A DNA stretch of 37,520 nt from Pseudolabrys sp. (GTDB lineage: Bacteria; Pseudomonadota; Alphaproteobacteria; Rhizobiales; Xanthobacteraceae). Both the position numbers and the translations under genes were made by a program. Numbering within the stretch: the first letter of the stretch is position 1; each line of letters opens with the position of its first letter. The DNA lies in contig JALHNV010000031.1 in NCBI GenBank assembly GCA_022843325.1, positions 1 through 37,520 of the forward strand. Reading direction: 5' to 3'. Under the pieces are notes generated by a model. The model ran no database searches. It had not been told where the DNA came from and saw only the letters and a program-made list of their open reading frames with translations. This document shows, in pieces, positions 1 through 8,388 of this stretch.

Positions 1-14
1 CGCTCGAACGGTCG

Positions 15-37
15 ACCCTCCCCCTCCAGGGGAGGGT
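15..37. repeat. Perfect GC-rich inverted repeat downstream of aspS
   Basis: A 9-base arm (ACCCTCCCC, 15-23) pairs perfectly with GGGGAGGGT (29-37) around a five-base loop. It lies about 20 bases past the aspS stop on the minus strand. Neither strand has a following T-tract, so it is not a standard intrinsic terminator. It could be an RNA-stabilising 3' hairpin or one copy of a dispersed intergenic palindrome; similar CCCTCCCC-type palindromes are common between genes in rhizobial genomes (recollection, not checked). Confidence 0.5.
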
Positions 38-55
38 TAGCAAGAATGCCAGCCG

Positions 56-1858
56 CTACTTCTTCGGCAATTCCAGCCGGATGTGCAGCTCCTTGAGCTG
101 CTTCGGCGTCGCTTCCGACGGCGCGCCCATCAGCAGATCTTCGGCGCGCTGGTTCATCGGGAACAGCACCACCTCGCGCAGGTTCTCTTCGCCCGCCAGC
201 AGCATGACGATGCGGTCGATGCCCGGCGCGATGCCGCCATGCGGCGGCGCGCCGAGCGACAACGCGCGCAGCATGCCGCCGAACTTCGCCTCCAGCACGT
301 CCTCGCCATAGCCGGCGATGGCGAAGGCCTTCTTCATCACATCGGGGCGATGGTTACGAATGGCGCCCGACGACAGCTCGGTGCCGTTGCAGACGATGTC
401 GTACTGGATCGCCTTCATCGCCAGCAGTCTGTCGTGATCGTTCGGATCGAGCGCCAGGAATTCGTCGACGTCCATGTTCGGCATCGAGAACGGATTGTGC
501 GAGAAGTCGATCTTCTTGTCTTCCTCGCTCCATTCGTACATCGGGAAGTCGACGATCCAGCACAGTTCGAAGCGGTCCTGCGCGATCAGGTTCAGCTCTT
601 CGCCGACCTTGGTGCGCGCCAGACCCGCGAACTTGACGAAGTCCTTCGGCTTGCCGGCGACAAAGAAACACGCGTCGCCGACGGTCAGTCCGAGTTGATC
701 GGCAATCGCCTTGGTGCGCTCCGGCCCGATGTTCTTGGCGAGCGGACCGGCGCCGCCCTCCTCGCCTTCGCGCCAGAAGATATAGCCCAAACCCGGCTGG
801 CCTTCGCCCTGCGCCCATGAATTCATGCGATCGGCAAACGCGCGGTTGCCGCCTTTCGGCGCCGGAATGGCCCAGACCGCGCCCTTCGGATCATTGGCGA
901 GGATGTTGGCGAAAATCTTGAAGCCCGAGCCGCGGAAATGCTCGCTGACATCCTGCATCACGATCGGGTTGCGCAGGTCCGGCTTGTCGCTGCCGTATTT
1001 GGTCATCGCCTCGGCATAAGGGATCAGCGGAAACTTCTGCGTCACCGCCTTGCCCTTGCCGAACTCCTCGAACACGCCGCGGATCACCGGCTCGACCGCG
1101 TCGAACACGTCCTGCTGGGTGACGAAGCTCATCTCGAGATCGAGCTGGTAGAATTCGCCCGGCGAGCGGTCGGCGCGCGCGTCCTCGTCGCGGAAGCACG
1201 GCGCGATCTGGAAGTAGCGGTCGAAGCCCGCCACCATGATCAACTGCTTGAACTGCTGCGGCGCCTGCGGCAGCGCGTAGAACTTGCCGGGATGGACGCG
1301 CGACGGCACCAGATAGTCGCGCGCGCCTTCCGGCGACGACGCGGTCAAAATCGGCGTCTGGAATTCGAAGAAGCCGCCGGCCTTCATGCGCGCGCGCAGC
1401 GAGTCGATGATGGCGCCGCGCAACATGATGTTGGCGTGCAGCTTCTCGCGGCGCAGGTCGAGGAAGCGGTACTTGAGCCGGATCTCTTCCGGGTATTCCT
1501 GGTCGCCGAACACCGGCATCGGCAGTTCGCCGGCGGCGCCCAGCACCTCGATCTCTTCGATATAGACCTCGACCTGCCCCGTCGGCAGGTCGGCATTCTC
1601 GGTGCCGGCCGGACGGCGGCGCGCCTTGCCGTCGATCCGCACCACCCATTCGGCGCGCAGCGTCTCGGCCAGCTTGAAGGCCGGGCTGTCGGGGTCGGCC
1701 ACCACCTGGGTCAGGCCGTAATGGTCGCGCAGGTCGATAAACAGCACGCCGCCATGATCGCGAATGCGGTGGCACCAGCCGGACAGCCGCACGGTCTGGC
1801 CGATATCGGCCTCGCGCAGTGCGCCGCAGGTGTGTGAGCGATAGCGATGCAAAGGCAT
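56..1858 (-). CDS. aspS: Aspartyl-tRNA synthetase (class II)
   Basis: Cytoplasmic enzyme charging tRNA-Asp with aspartate; many alphaproteobacterial forms also charge tRNA-Asn. I start at the ATG at 1858 ([12 protein letters not shown]), giving 600 residues; the frame is open upstream to a TTG at 1933, but family members begin near the HRYRSHTCG motif. The N-terminal OB-fold that reads the anticodon is visible as [13 protein letters not shown] around residues 25-40. Class II motif 2 appears as [16 protein letters not shown] near residue 220, and motif 3 as [14 protein letters not shown] near residue 545. The inserted GAD domain expected in bacterial AspRS lies between them. It is divergent from the binding-protein gene at 2035, leaving 176 bases for promoters. 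Function is near certain; whether it also charges tRNA-Asn cannot be read from the sequence. Confidence 0.97.
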   Translation of the reverse strand: MPLHRYRSHTCGALREADIGQTVRLSGWCHRIRDHGGVLFIDLRDHYGLTQVVADPDSPAFKLAETLRAEWVVRIDGKARRRPAGTENADLPTGQVEVYIEEIEVLGAAGELPMPVFGDQEYPEEIRLKYRFLDLRREKLHANIMLRGAIIDSLRARMKAGGFFEFQTPILTASSPEGARDYLVPSRVHPGKFYALPQAPQQFKQLIMVAGFDRYFQIAPCFRDEDARADRSPGEFYQLDLEMSFVTQQDVFDAVEPVIRGVFEEFGKGKAVTQKFPLIPYAEAMTKYGSDKPDLRNPIVMQDVSEHFRGSGFKIFANILANDPKGAVWAIPAPKGGNRAFADRMNSWAQGEGQPGLGYIFWREGEEGGAGPLAKNIGPERTKAIADQLGLTVGDACFFVAGKPKDFVKFAGLARTKVGEELNLIAQDRFELCWIVDFPMYEWSEEDKKIDFSHNPFSMPNMDVDEFLALDPNDHDRLLAMKAIQYDIVCNGTELSSGAIRNHRPDVMKKAFAIAGYGEDVLEAKFGGMLRALSLGAPPHGGIAPGIDRIVMLLAGEENLREVVLFPMNQRAEDLLMGAPSEATPKQLKELHIRLELPKK

Positions 1859-1904
1859 TTCTGGCTGATCCGTCAGGCGATTCAATGGGGTGGTGAGGCG
1901 GGCG

Positions 1905-1933
1905 AAAAGCGCATGGGGGGCAGGCTTTGTCAA
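1905..1933 (-). promoter_or_regulatory. Candidate promoter of aspS
   Basis: On the minus strand a perfect -35 hexamer TTGACA (1933-1928) is followed after 17 bases by GCTTTT (1910-1905), a poor -10. It lies about 50 bases upstream of the chosen aspS start. The -35 supports starting aspS at 1858 rather than at the upstream TTG, which is the first codon of this hexamer. Spacing is right but the -10 is weak. Confidence 0.3.
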
Positions 1934-2034
1934 GGCAAGGACCGCCTGCGGCGGCGGCGTGCGCCGCCTATCCGGGCGCGCCCGATCGTGGTTTATTTGG
2001 CGGTAGCGCCGGATGCCGAGTGGAATTCCCAGAC

Positions 2035-2859
2035 ATGCTCCGAATGCTCGTTCTGACCGCTGCTCTGGTCGCCGCGCCGCAGGCCGCCCTCGCCGGCACC
2101 CTCGATCGGATCAAGGAAAGCGGCGTGGTCCGGATCGGCTACCGGGCCGACGCCAAGCCCTATTCCTACCAGAGCCGCGGCCGGCCGGCCGGTTTCATCG
2201 TCGACCTGTGCGCCGAGGTGGCCAAGGCGCTCGGGCCTGGCATCCGCGCCGAGTACACTCTGGTGCCGGCGGCGGAACGCTTTTCGGCGGTGCGTGACCG
2301 GCGCATCGACATCCTGTGCGACCCGAGTTCGGTGACGCTGGCGCGGCGCGAGATGGTCGATTTCTCGCTGCCGACGTTCCTTGACGGCGCCAGCGCGCTG
2401 TCGCGCAGCAACCGGCCGATCGGCAAGTTCGAGGACATGGCCGGCAAGCGCATCGGCGTACTGGCCGGCACCACCACCGAAAACACACTGCGTGACTCGC
2501 TCGCCAACCTGTCGCTTCAGGCAACTGTCGTGCCGGTGTCCGATCACAACGCCGGCATGGAGTTGGTCTGGAGCGACCAGATCGACGCCTATTTCGCCGA
2601 CCGCGCCATCATCGCCGCCATGCTCGGCGACGGCGGCCGGCCCGGCTTCACATTGAGCCGGCAGTACTTCAGCTACGAGACCTATGCGCTGGCGGTGCCG
2701 CGCGACGATGGCGCCTTCCGGCTGGAGGTCGATCGCACGCTGGCGCGGCTGTACCGGTCCGGCCGCATCAACGCCTTGCTGGCGAAAACATTCGGCAACA
2801 GACCGCTCGACGATCTGCTCAAGGCGATGTTCGCCATCAACGCCGTGCCGGACAAATAA
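2035..2859 (+). CDS. Periplasmic amino-acid-type solute-binding protein (family 3), orphan
   Basis: A 274-residue secreted protein. The start at 2035 gives a clean signal peptide: MLRMLVL, a hydrophobic core and an ALA-G cleavage site after residue 20; the frame is open further upstream but would bury this signal. The mature N-terminus ([24 protein letters not shown]) and [15 protein letters not shown] are typical of solute-binding family 3, which delivers amino acids or related small ligands to ABC permeases or acts as a sensor. The lobe-2 segment [13 protein letters not shown] is also typical. Two cysteines (VDLC, DILC) could form a disulfide. No permease or ATPase gene is next to it. The next gene, a ThDP enzyme, starts three bases after its stop, so the two are probably co-transcribed. 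Ligand unknown. Confidence 0.85.
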   Translation: MLRMLVLTAALVAAPQAALAGTLDRIKESGVVRIGYRADAKPYSYQSRGRPAGFIVDLCAEVAKALGPGIRAEYTLVPAAERFSAVRDRRIDILCDPSSVTLARREMVDFSLPTFLDGASALSRSNRPIGKFEDMAGKRIGVLAGTTTENTLRDSLANLSLQATVVPVSDHNAGMELVWSDQIDAYFADRAIIAAMLGDGGRPGFTLSRQYFSYETYALAVPRDDGAFRLEVDRTLARLYRSGRINALLAKTFGNRPLDDLLKAMFAINAVPDK

Positions 2860-2862
2860 CGC

Positions 2863-4530
2863 GTGAAACCTTCCCGGAAAAAGCCAGCCGCATCGACAGA
2901 CATGTCCACTGCCGAGGCGACGGTCGCGACCTTGCTCACGCACGGCATCGAGACGGTCTACGCCCTGCCCGGCGTGCACAACGATCATCTGTTCGACGCC
3001 TTCCACCGCGCCGGCGACCGGCTGACGGTGGTGCATGCCCGTCACGAACAGGGCGCCGCCTATATGGCGCTGGGCGCGGCGCTGGCGACCGGCCAGCCGC
3101 AGACCTACACCGTCGTGCCCGGTCCGGGCCTTTTGAATTCCGGCGCAGCGTTGCTGACCGCCTACGGCATGAACGCGCCGGTGCTGGCGCTGATCGGGCA
3201 GATCCCGGCCGGCGCCATCGGCCGCGGCCTCGGCCATCTGCACGAGATCCGCGACCAGGCGGGCATCATCAAGCGGCTGGTCGACAACTATGCCTATGTC
3301 GGCGGTCCGGCCGAAGCGCCGGCCAAGGTGGCGAAGGCCATCCGGTCGATGCATCGCGGCCGGCCGGGTCCGGCGGCGATCGAATGCGCCATCGATGTCT
3401 GGGGAAAGCGCGGCAAGGTCGCCGCCATCGCGGCTCCGGCGCCCGAGCGTGCGGCGCCGATCGACGACGACGCGGTCGCGGCGGCGGCGAAGCTGCTGGC
3501 CAAGGCGAAGCGCATTCTGATCGTCGCTGGCGGCGGCGCGCTGGATGCGTCGAGCGAGGTCACGCAGCTTTCCGGCATGTTGCAGGCGCCGGTGCTGTCC
3601 TATCGGCGCGGCCGCGGCGTGCTCGACGACCGCAATCCGTTCTCGGTCAACCTGCCCATCGGCCGCGACCTCTGGGCGGAAGCGGATGCGGTGCTGGCGG
3701 TCGGCACCAAGCTCAACCCGATGACCGCCTGGGGCATCGACCGTTCGCTTGCGGTGGTGCGCATCGACGCCGATCCGGATGAACCCGCCCGTTACGCCAA
3801 GCCGAAGGTGGCGCTCATCGGCAACGCGGCGCCGATCCTGCGCAGGTTGATCGATGGGCTCGGCCGCCTCAACCCGAAACGGCCCGCGCGCCGCGCCGAG
3901 ATCCAGGAACGCCAGGCCAGGATGCGGGCGCGGCTCGCCAAGCTGGCGCCGCAACTCGCGTATCTCGACGCCATCCGCGCCGAACTGCCGGAGGACGGCA
4001 TTCTGGTCGACGAGGTCACGCAGATGGGCTTCGCTGCGCGCCTCGCCTTTCCGGTCTACAAGCCGCGCACATTTCTGTCGCCCGGCTTCCAGGACAATCT
4101 CGGCTGGGGTTACGCCACCGCGCTCGGGGCCCAGCACGCCCGGGCGGACGTGCCGGTGCTGTCGATCAACGGCGATGGCGGCTTCATGTACACCGCCAAC
4201 GAATTCGCCACCGCCATGCGCCATCGTATCCCGCTGGTGGCCGTGGTGTTCGCCGACGGCGTTTTCGGCAATGTGAAGCGCATCCAGCAGGAGCAATTCG
4301 GCAACCGGCTGATCGCCTCGGACCTGGCCAATCCCGACTTCGTCAAGTTCGCCGAAAGCTTCGGTGCCGCCGGGCGGCGGGCGCGCGGCCCGGAGGCGTT
4401 GCGGGTCGCGCTGCGCGAGTCGTTTGCCCGCCGCGAACCGACGCTGATTGAAGTTCCCGTCGGGCCGATGCCCTCGCCGTGGGAATTCATCCACATGCCG
4501 GCCGTTCGGGGCGCAAAGCGGTTGCCATGA
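2863..4530 (+). CDS. ThDP-dependent enzyme, acetolactate-synthase large-subunit-like
   Basis: A 555-residue protein with the three-domain layout of ThDP decarboxylases and carboligases. The catalytic glutamate that activates ThDP lies in RHEQGAAYMA (E62), and the PP-domain motif GDGG begins at residue 437. The Mg-ligand position 27 residues after D438 is D465, but the preceding residue, usually Asn in this motif, is Ala464 (FADGVFGN). There is no small regulatory subunit nearby, so this is unlikely to be the biosynthetic acetohydroxyacid synthase; substrates may be other 2-oxo acids. Start is uncertain: GTG at 2863 directly after the upstream stop, or ATG at 2902 (MSTAEATVATLL), which fits the usual family N-terminus; neither has a clear ribosome site. 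Probably in an operon with the binding protein before it. Confidence 0.85.
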   Translation: MKPSRKKPAASTDMSTAEATVATLLTHGIETVYALPGVHNDHLFDAFHRAGDRLTVVHARHEQGAAYMALGAALATGQPQTYTVVPGPGLLNSGAALLTAYGMNAPVLALIGQIPAGAIGRGLGHLHEIRDQAGIIKRLVDNYAYVGGPAEAPAKVAKAIRSMHRGRPGPAAIECAIDVWGKRGKVAAIAAPAPERAAPIDDDAVAAAAKLLAKAKRILIVAGGGALDASSEVTQLSGMLQAPVLSYRRGRGVLDDRNPFSVNLPIGRDLWAEADAVLAVGTKLNPMTAWGIDRSLAVVRIDADPDEPARYAKPKVALIGNAAPILRRLIDGLGRLNPKRPARRAEIQERQARMRARLAKLAPQLAYLDAIRAELPEDGILVDEVTQMGFAARLAFPVYKPRTFLSPGFQDNLGWGYATALGAQHARADVPVLSINGDGGFMYTANEFATAMRHRIPLVAVVFADGVFGNVKRIQQEQFGNRLIASDLANPDFVKFAESFGAAGRRARGPEALRVALRESFARREPTLIEVPVGPMPSPWEFIHMPAVRGAKRLP

Positions 4531-4561
4531 CCTGCCCGGATCGGGTTAGGTGCCTGCAGCA

Positions 4562-5710
4562 ATGGACCTGATTACCACCACCGACGAACTGGCCGCGGTC
4601 TGCGCCCGCATGGCGAAGCATCCCTTCGTCACGGTCGATACCGAGTTCCTGCGCGAGACCACCTATTACCCGCTGCTGTGCGTGGCCCAGTTGGCCTCGC
4701 CCGACGAGGCGGTGGTGGTCGACGCGCTCGCCTCCGGCATCGACCTCGCGCCGCTGTTCGCGCTGCTGACCGACGAAAACGTCCTCAAGGTGTTCCACGC
4801 CGCGCGGCAGGACATCGAAATCGTCTGGAACATGGCGAAGACGATCCCGCACCCGATTTTCGACAGCCAGGTCGCCGCCATGGTGCTCGGCTATGGCGAC
4901 TCGATCTCCTATGACCAACTGGTGCAGCGGATCACCGGCACCCAGCTCGACAAATCCAACCGCTTCACCGACTGGACCCGCCGCCCGCTCAGCGACGCAC
5001 AGGTCACCTACGCGTTGTCCGACGTGACGCATTTGCGCGACGTCTATCTCAAGCTCGCCGCCGATCTGGCCAAGCGCCAGCGCACCGACTGGGTCGAGGC
5101 CGAGATGGGCGTGCTGACGTCGCCCGAGACCTACCGCATGGAGCCGGAGCGCGCCTGGGAGCGGCTGAAAAGCCGCGTGCGCAAGCCCAAGGACCTCGCG
5201 GTGCTGATCGAGGTCGCCGCCTGGCGCGAACAGGAAGCGCAGACCCGCGACGTGCCGCGCTCGCGCGTGCTGAAGGATGACGTGCTCGGCGACATCGCCA
5301 CGCAAGCCCCGACCAGCATTGAGCGGCTGGGCTCCCTGCGCTCGCTGCCCAAGGGCTTCGAGCGCTCGCGCTGGGGCGAAGCCATTGTCGAGGCCGTCAA
5401 GCGCGGCCTTGAGCGCGATCCGAAGACGCTGCCGCGGCTGGAGCGCTTCCGCGCCGCGCCGAATGCGGCCGCCACGGTCGAACTGCTCAAGGTGCTGCTG
5501 CGCATGACCGCCGAGAAGCATGGCGTCGCCGCCAAGGTCATCGCCACCGTCGATGAACTCGACCGCATCGCCGCCGATGACGACGCCGACGTGCCGTCGC
5601 TGAAGGGCTGGCGGCGCGAGTTGTTCGGCGACAAGGCGCTGGCGCTCAAGCACGGCAAACTGGCGCTGGCGATCGAAAAGGATCGCGTGGTGGCCGTGGA
5701 GAAGGGCTAG
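4562..5710 (+). CDS. rnd: Ribonuclease D
   Basis: A 382-residue 3'-5' exoribonuclease of the DEDDy class that trims tRNA and other stable RNA precursors. Exo I is DTEFLRE (D26, E28), exo II contains D84 in HAARQDIEI, and exo III is YALSD (Y150, D154), so all catalytic residues are present. The C-terminal half carries an HRDC domain (region with [24 protein letters not shown]). ATG 4562 ([10 protein letters not shown]) is preferred to an in-frame GTG at 4550; TTAGG at 4546-4550 could serve as a modest ribosome site. It follows the ThDP gene on the same strand after 31 bases and converges with a toxin-antitoxin pair. Confidence 0.96.
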   Translation: MDLITTTDELAAVCARMAKHPFVTVDTEFLRETTYYPLLCVAQLASPDEAVVVDALASGIDLAPLFALLTDENVLKVFHAARQDIEIVWNMAKTIPHPIFDSQVAAMVLGYGDSISYDQLVQRITGTQLDKSNRFTDWTRRPLSDAQVTYALSDVTHLRDVYLKLAADLAKRQRTDWVEAEMGVLTSPETYRMEPERAWERLKSRVRKPKDLAVLIEVAAWREQEAQTRDVPRSRVLKDDVLGDIATQAPTSIERLGSLRSLPKGFERSRWGEAIVEAVKRGLERDPKTLPRLERFRAAPNAAATVELLKVLLRMTAEKHGVAAKVIATVDELDRIAADDDADVPSLKGWRRELFGDKALALKHGKLALAIEKDRVVAVEKG

Positions 5711-5746
5711 GCGACCTGCGTTGCGATGACCGCTTTGTACGGCTGG

Positions 5747-6079
5747 TCACACACGAAAGCCGATGTGAGCGCAAAATCGTTGCACGGCTTCCGCGAGAAC
5801 GTGGTCACTGACATGGCCGACCGATTTGACCACAAGGCTGACGTTGAGCGTCACGATCCGATCGAATCTGATCCAACTGGCGGCGGGCAGCACGCCGCGT
5901 ATCATATCTGCCGCGCCGAGCGGAATACCGAACTCTGCCTGGGGACGGGAGGTCACCGGCAGTGCGATGAAATCGCCGTAGCCATCCGGGTTGGTGAGCG
6001 CCAATACAGGCCGTCGTTTCGTCGCAGACAGATCGGAGAATGGAAATGGCACCAGTAAAAGGTTGCCACGTTCAAACAT
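5747..6079 (-). CDS. PemK/MazF-family toxin
   Basis: A 110-residue protein beginning MFERGNLLLVPFPFSDL, with KRRPVLAL (R23, P24) and PVTS (T43), which match the conserved RP and Thr positions of MazF/PemK endoribonucleases. These toxins cleave mRNA in the cytoplasm when the antitoxin is degraded. Its start codon overlaps the end of the antitoxin gene by eight bases (6072-6079), the usual coupled arrangement. It converges with rnd, 36 bases away. Full length for the family and no disruption visible, so probably functional. Cleavage sequence cannot be predicted. Confidence 0.9.
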   Translation of the reverse strand: MFERGNLLLVPFPFSDLSATKRRPVLALTNPDGYGDFIALPVTSRPQAEFGIPLGAADMIRGVLPAASWIRFDRIVTLNVSLVVKSVGHVSDHVLAEAVQRFCAHIGFRV

Positions 6080-6266
6080 TGTCCCAGACTTTGTTCTCGT
6101 CGCCGTCCCAAACCGGCGCGAGGGAGCCCGATTGTGCGTTCACAAGGTCGCGCCATTCGCGCCGCTCTCCGCGCTCGCGCAGATAGCCGATAAAATCCAG
6201 CACCTCGCGCGCAACCGGTTCGGGCAGCGCCTTGACCTGCTCGTAGACCAGTTCAGCGATGCTCAT
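6072..6266 (-). CDS. Antitoxin of PemK-type pair, DUF2281-like
   Basis: A 64-residue protein starting MSIAELVYEQVKALPE and continuing with AREVLDFIGYLRER, the pattern of DUF2281-type antitoxins. The C-terminal tail is acidic (VWDGDENKVWDNV), suited to wrapping a basic toxin. The start is fixed by a consensus AGGAGG ribosome site at 6277-6272, five bases ahead of the ATG. The open frame extends upstream, but that part is out-of-frame overlap with the preceding gene. It is first in the pair and probably represses its own promoter with the toxin. Family assignment is from the sequence pattern, not a search. Confidence 0.85.
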   Translation of the reverse strand: MSIAELVYEQVKALPEPVAREVLDFIGYLRERGERREWRDLVNAQSGSLAPVWDGDENKVWDNV

Positions 6267-6294
6267 TTTGGCCTCCTGCTCCGCCTCGAACTCT

Positions 6295-6326
6295 ACTGTA
6301 TCAGTCAATCTGGAGACGCGCACCAA
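6295..6326 (-). promoter_or_regulatory. Candidate promoter and operator of the PemK toxin-antitoxin pair
   Basis: On the minus strand TTGGTG (6326-6321) and GATACA (6302-6297) are separated by 18 bases. The second hexamer sits inside a perfect palindrome, ACTG-ATA-CAGT (6295-6305), 28 bases before the antitoxin start. A palindrome covering a -10 is what an autorepressing antitoxin would use. The -35 is weak, so this is tentative. Confidence 0.3.
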
Positions 6327-6349
6327 GGCATCAACAGGACCGTGGCCTC

Positions 6350-7135
6350 TTACAACCCCGTGCCCAGCCAGCCGCGCTTGCGGGCCGCGACCGCCTCGCC
6401 GAAGGCCTGAAACAGCGCCCGGTTGATGGCATTGGCCTGCGGATTGTATTCGGCGTGCCACTGCACGCCGAGGGCAAAGCCGGGCGCGTCGGCGATGCGG
6501 ATCGCCTCGATGGTGCCATCATCGGCCACGCCCTCGACCACCACGCGCTCACCCGCCTCGAGGATGCCCTGCCCGTGCAGCGAATTCACCCGGATGATGT
6601 CCTTGCCGAACAGCGTGGCGAAGGCGCCGCCCGGCACCAGCCGCACGTCGTGGCGGTCGCCGTAGATCACCGCCTGTTCGGGATGGATCTCGCCGTTCTC
6701 CAGCCGCGGCATGCGGTGATTGATGCGGCCCGGCAGTTCGCGGATTTCCGGGTGCAACGAGCCGCCGAAGGCAACGTTCATCTCCTGGAAGCCGCGGCAG
6801 ATACCTAACAGAGGTATGCCGCGCTCGACGCAGGCCGGCACCAGCGCCAGCGCCAGATCGTCGCGCGGCGTATCGTAAGGCTCATAGCTTGGATGCGGCT
6901 CGACGCCGAAGCGGGTCGGATGAACATTGGCGCGGGCGCCGGTCAGCAGGATGCCGTCGACCGTCTCCAGCAGCGCCTCGATATCGGTGATATCGGGTGC
7001 GCCGGCGAACATCAGCGGCAGCGCGCCGGTAACATCGGCGACCGCACGCAAATTCCGCTCGCCGACCCGCTGTGCCGCGAACCGGTTCTCGACCAGATGC
7101 GCACTCCCGATCACACCGACGACGGGACGCTTCAT
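6350..7135 (-). CDS. Class I glutamine amidotransferase-like hydrolase (peptidase C26, PuuD-like)
   Basis: A 261-residue cytoplasmic protein of the gamma-glutamyl-GABA hydrolase family. The nucleophile lies in GICRGFQEMN (C113), and the His/Glu of the triad in QWHAEYN (H227, E229); the family usually reads QWHPE, so Pro is replaced by Ala. An earlier GARANVHP segment corresponds to the family's GG(D)xxP region. PuuD enzymes hydrolyse gamma-glutamyl-gamma-aminobutyrate in putrescine breakdown, but no other puu gene is nearby, so the substrate is open. It starts nine bases after the stop of the PatB-like gene and is probably co-transcribed with it. No strong ribosome site is visible. Confidence 0.85.
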   Translation of the reverse strand: MKRPVVGVIGSAHLVENRFAAQRVGERNLRAVADVTGALPLMFAGAPDITDIEALLETVDGILLTGARANVHPTRFGVEPHPSYEPYDTPRDDLALALVPACVERGIPLLGICRGFQEMNVAFGGSLHPEIRELPGRINHRMPRLENGEIHPEQAVIYGDRHDVRLVPGGAFATLFGKDIIRVNSLHGQGILEAGERVVVEGVADDGTIEAIRIADAPGFALGVQWHAEYNPQANAINRALFQAFGEAVAARKRGWLGTGL

Positions 7136-7144
7136 TGCCTGATT

Positions 7145-8332
7145 CTACTTTCCTGCCCGCAAATCCTGAAACGCGTCGTCGAGCCGCGCAAGGGCCTCGT
7201 TGAGGATCGGCCGCGGCGTGGCGAAATTGAACCGCAGCCAGGTGTCGCCGCCGGGGCCGAATTGCGGGCCGGGGCTGGCATAGATGCGGGCGCGCTCGGC
7301 CACCCGCGCGGCGACGTCGGCGGCGGCAAGCCCGGTGCCCGAGAAATCGACCCAGGCGAGGTAGGTGGAGTCGAGGCGCATCGACCGCGCGCCGGGTGCC
7401 GCCGCCTCAATGCGCTTGTCGAACAGGTCACGGCTGCCCTCGAGGTAGGGCAGCAGCGCGTCGAGCCAGGCTTCGCCGGTCCGCCAGGCGGCCTCGGTGG
7501 CGAGCATGCCGAAGCCGTTATAGGACGACAGCCCGCAGGCGCCGATCCGGGCATCGAGCTTCTTCTTCAGCGCCGGGTTCGAGGTGACGCAGGCGCCGAC
7601 ATGGGCGCCGGCCAGATTGAAGGTCTTGGTCGCCGCCACACAGGTGATCAGCCGGTCGGCGATCTCGGGCGCGGCGGTGAGCGTCGGCGTGTGCTTCGCC
7701 CCTGAGAACACCAGATCGCAGTGGATCTCGTCCGACACCAGAATCAGGTCGTGGTCGGCGCAGAACGTCGCCAGCGCCCGCAATTCGGCCGGCGACCAGA
7801 CTGTGCCGCCCGGATTGTGCGGGCTGCACAGGAACACGACCTTGGTGCGCGGCGTCAGCTTCGCGCGCAGCAGATCGAGGTCCATCGCATAGCGGCCGTT
7901 GGTCTCGACCAGTTGCACATCGAGGATGCGCCGGTCGTTGGCCGGAATGATGCGGCGGAAGGCGTGATAGACCGGCGGAAACAGCACCACCTCGTCGCCG
8001 GGCTCGGTCACCGCCTGAAGGATCAGGCCGAGGCCCGAGACGATGCCCGGGGTCGGGCTGACCCAGGCCGGGTCGATCCGCAGATTGTGGCGGCGCGCCA
8101 TCCAGCCGGCCAGCGCCGCGGCCCAGCTGCCGGTGTCGGCGTAATAGCCGTGGGTGCCGCGCTCGACCTCTTCCTTGAGCGCCGCCGTCACGCCGGCCGG
8201 CGCGGCAAAGTCCATGTCCGCCACCCACATCGGAATGGCGTCCGCTGCCGTGATGCCGGACAGCCGGGCCATATTGTCCCACTTGGTCGCGTGGGTGCCG
8301 AGGCGTTTGATGACGCGGTCGAAATCGAACAT
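7145..8332 (-). CDS. patB: PLP-dependent C-S lyase / aminotransferase, MalY/PatB family
   Basis: A 395-residue fold-type I PLP enzyme. The N-terminus MFDFDRVIKRLGTHATKWD and the PMWVADMDF segment are hallmarks of the MalY/PatB branch, which cleaves cystathionine or cysteine S-conjugates to a thiol, pyruvate and ammonia. Cofactor residues are present: N173 in PHNPGG, D201 in SDEIHCD, and the Schiff-base lysine K236 in ATKTFNLAG. The ATG at 8332 is preceded by GGAG. It lies 56 bases after ppx and 9 bases before the peptidase-C26 gene on the same strand. True substrate is undetermined; some PatB proteins act as aminotransferases. The symbol reflects family only. Confidence 0.88.
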   Translation of the reverse strand: MFDFDRVIKRLGTHATKWDNMARLSGITAADAIPMWVADMDFAAPAGVTAALKEEVERGTHGYYADTGSWAAALAGWMARRHNLRIDPAWVSPTPGIVSGLGLILQAVTEPGDEVVLFPPVYHAFRRIIPANDRRILDVQLVETNGRYAMDLDLLRAKLTPRTKVVFLCSPHNPGGTVWSPAELRALATFCADHDLILVSDEIHCDLVFSGAKHTPTLTAAPEIADRLITCVAATKTFNLAGAHVGACVTSNPALKKKLDARIGACGLSSYNGFGMLATEAAWRTGEAWLDALLPYLEGSRDLFDKRIEAAAPGARSMRLDSTYLAWVDFSGTGLAAADVAARVAERARIYASPGPQFGPGGDTWLRFNFATPRPILNEALARLDDAFQDLRAGK

Positions 8333-8388
8333 TGAGGGCTCCGCGGCGGAGGGAACGTCTGTCCTATGCCATCGCCGGCGTCGAAAAA

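Noticed and set aside
1993..4494. An 833-codon open frame on the minus strand across the binding protein and ThDP genes
   Set aside because: It is antisense to two genes with clear family motifs and itself shows only Arg/His/Gly/Gln-rich sequence with no domain, as expected in GC-rich DNA.
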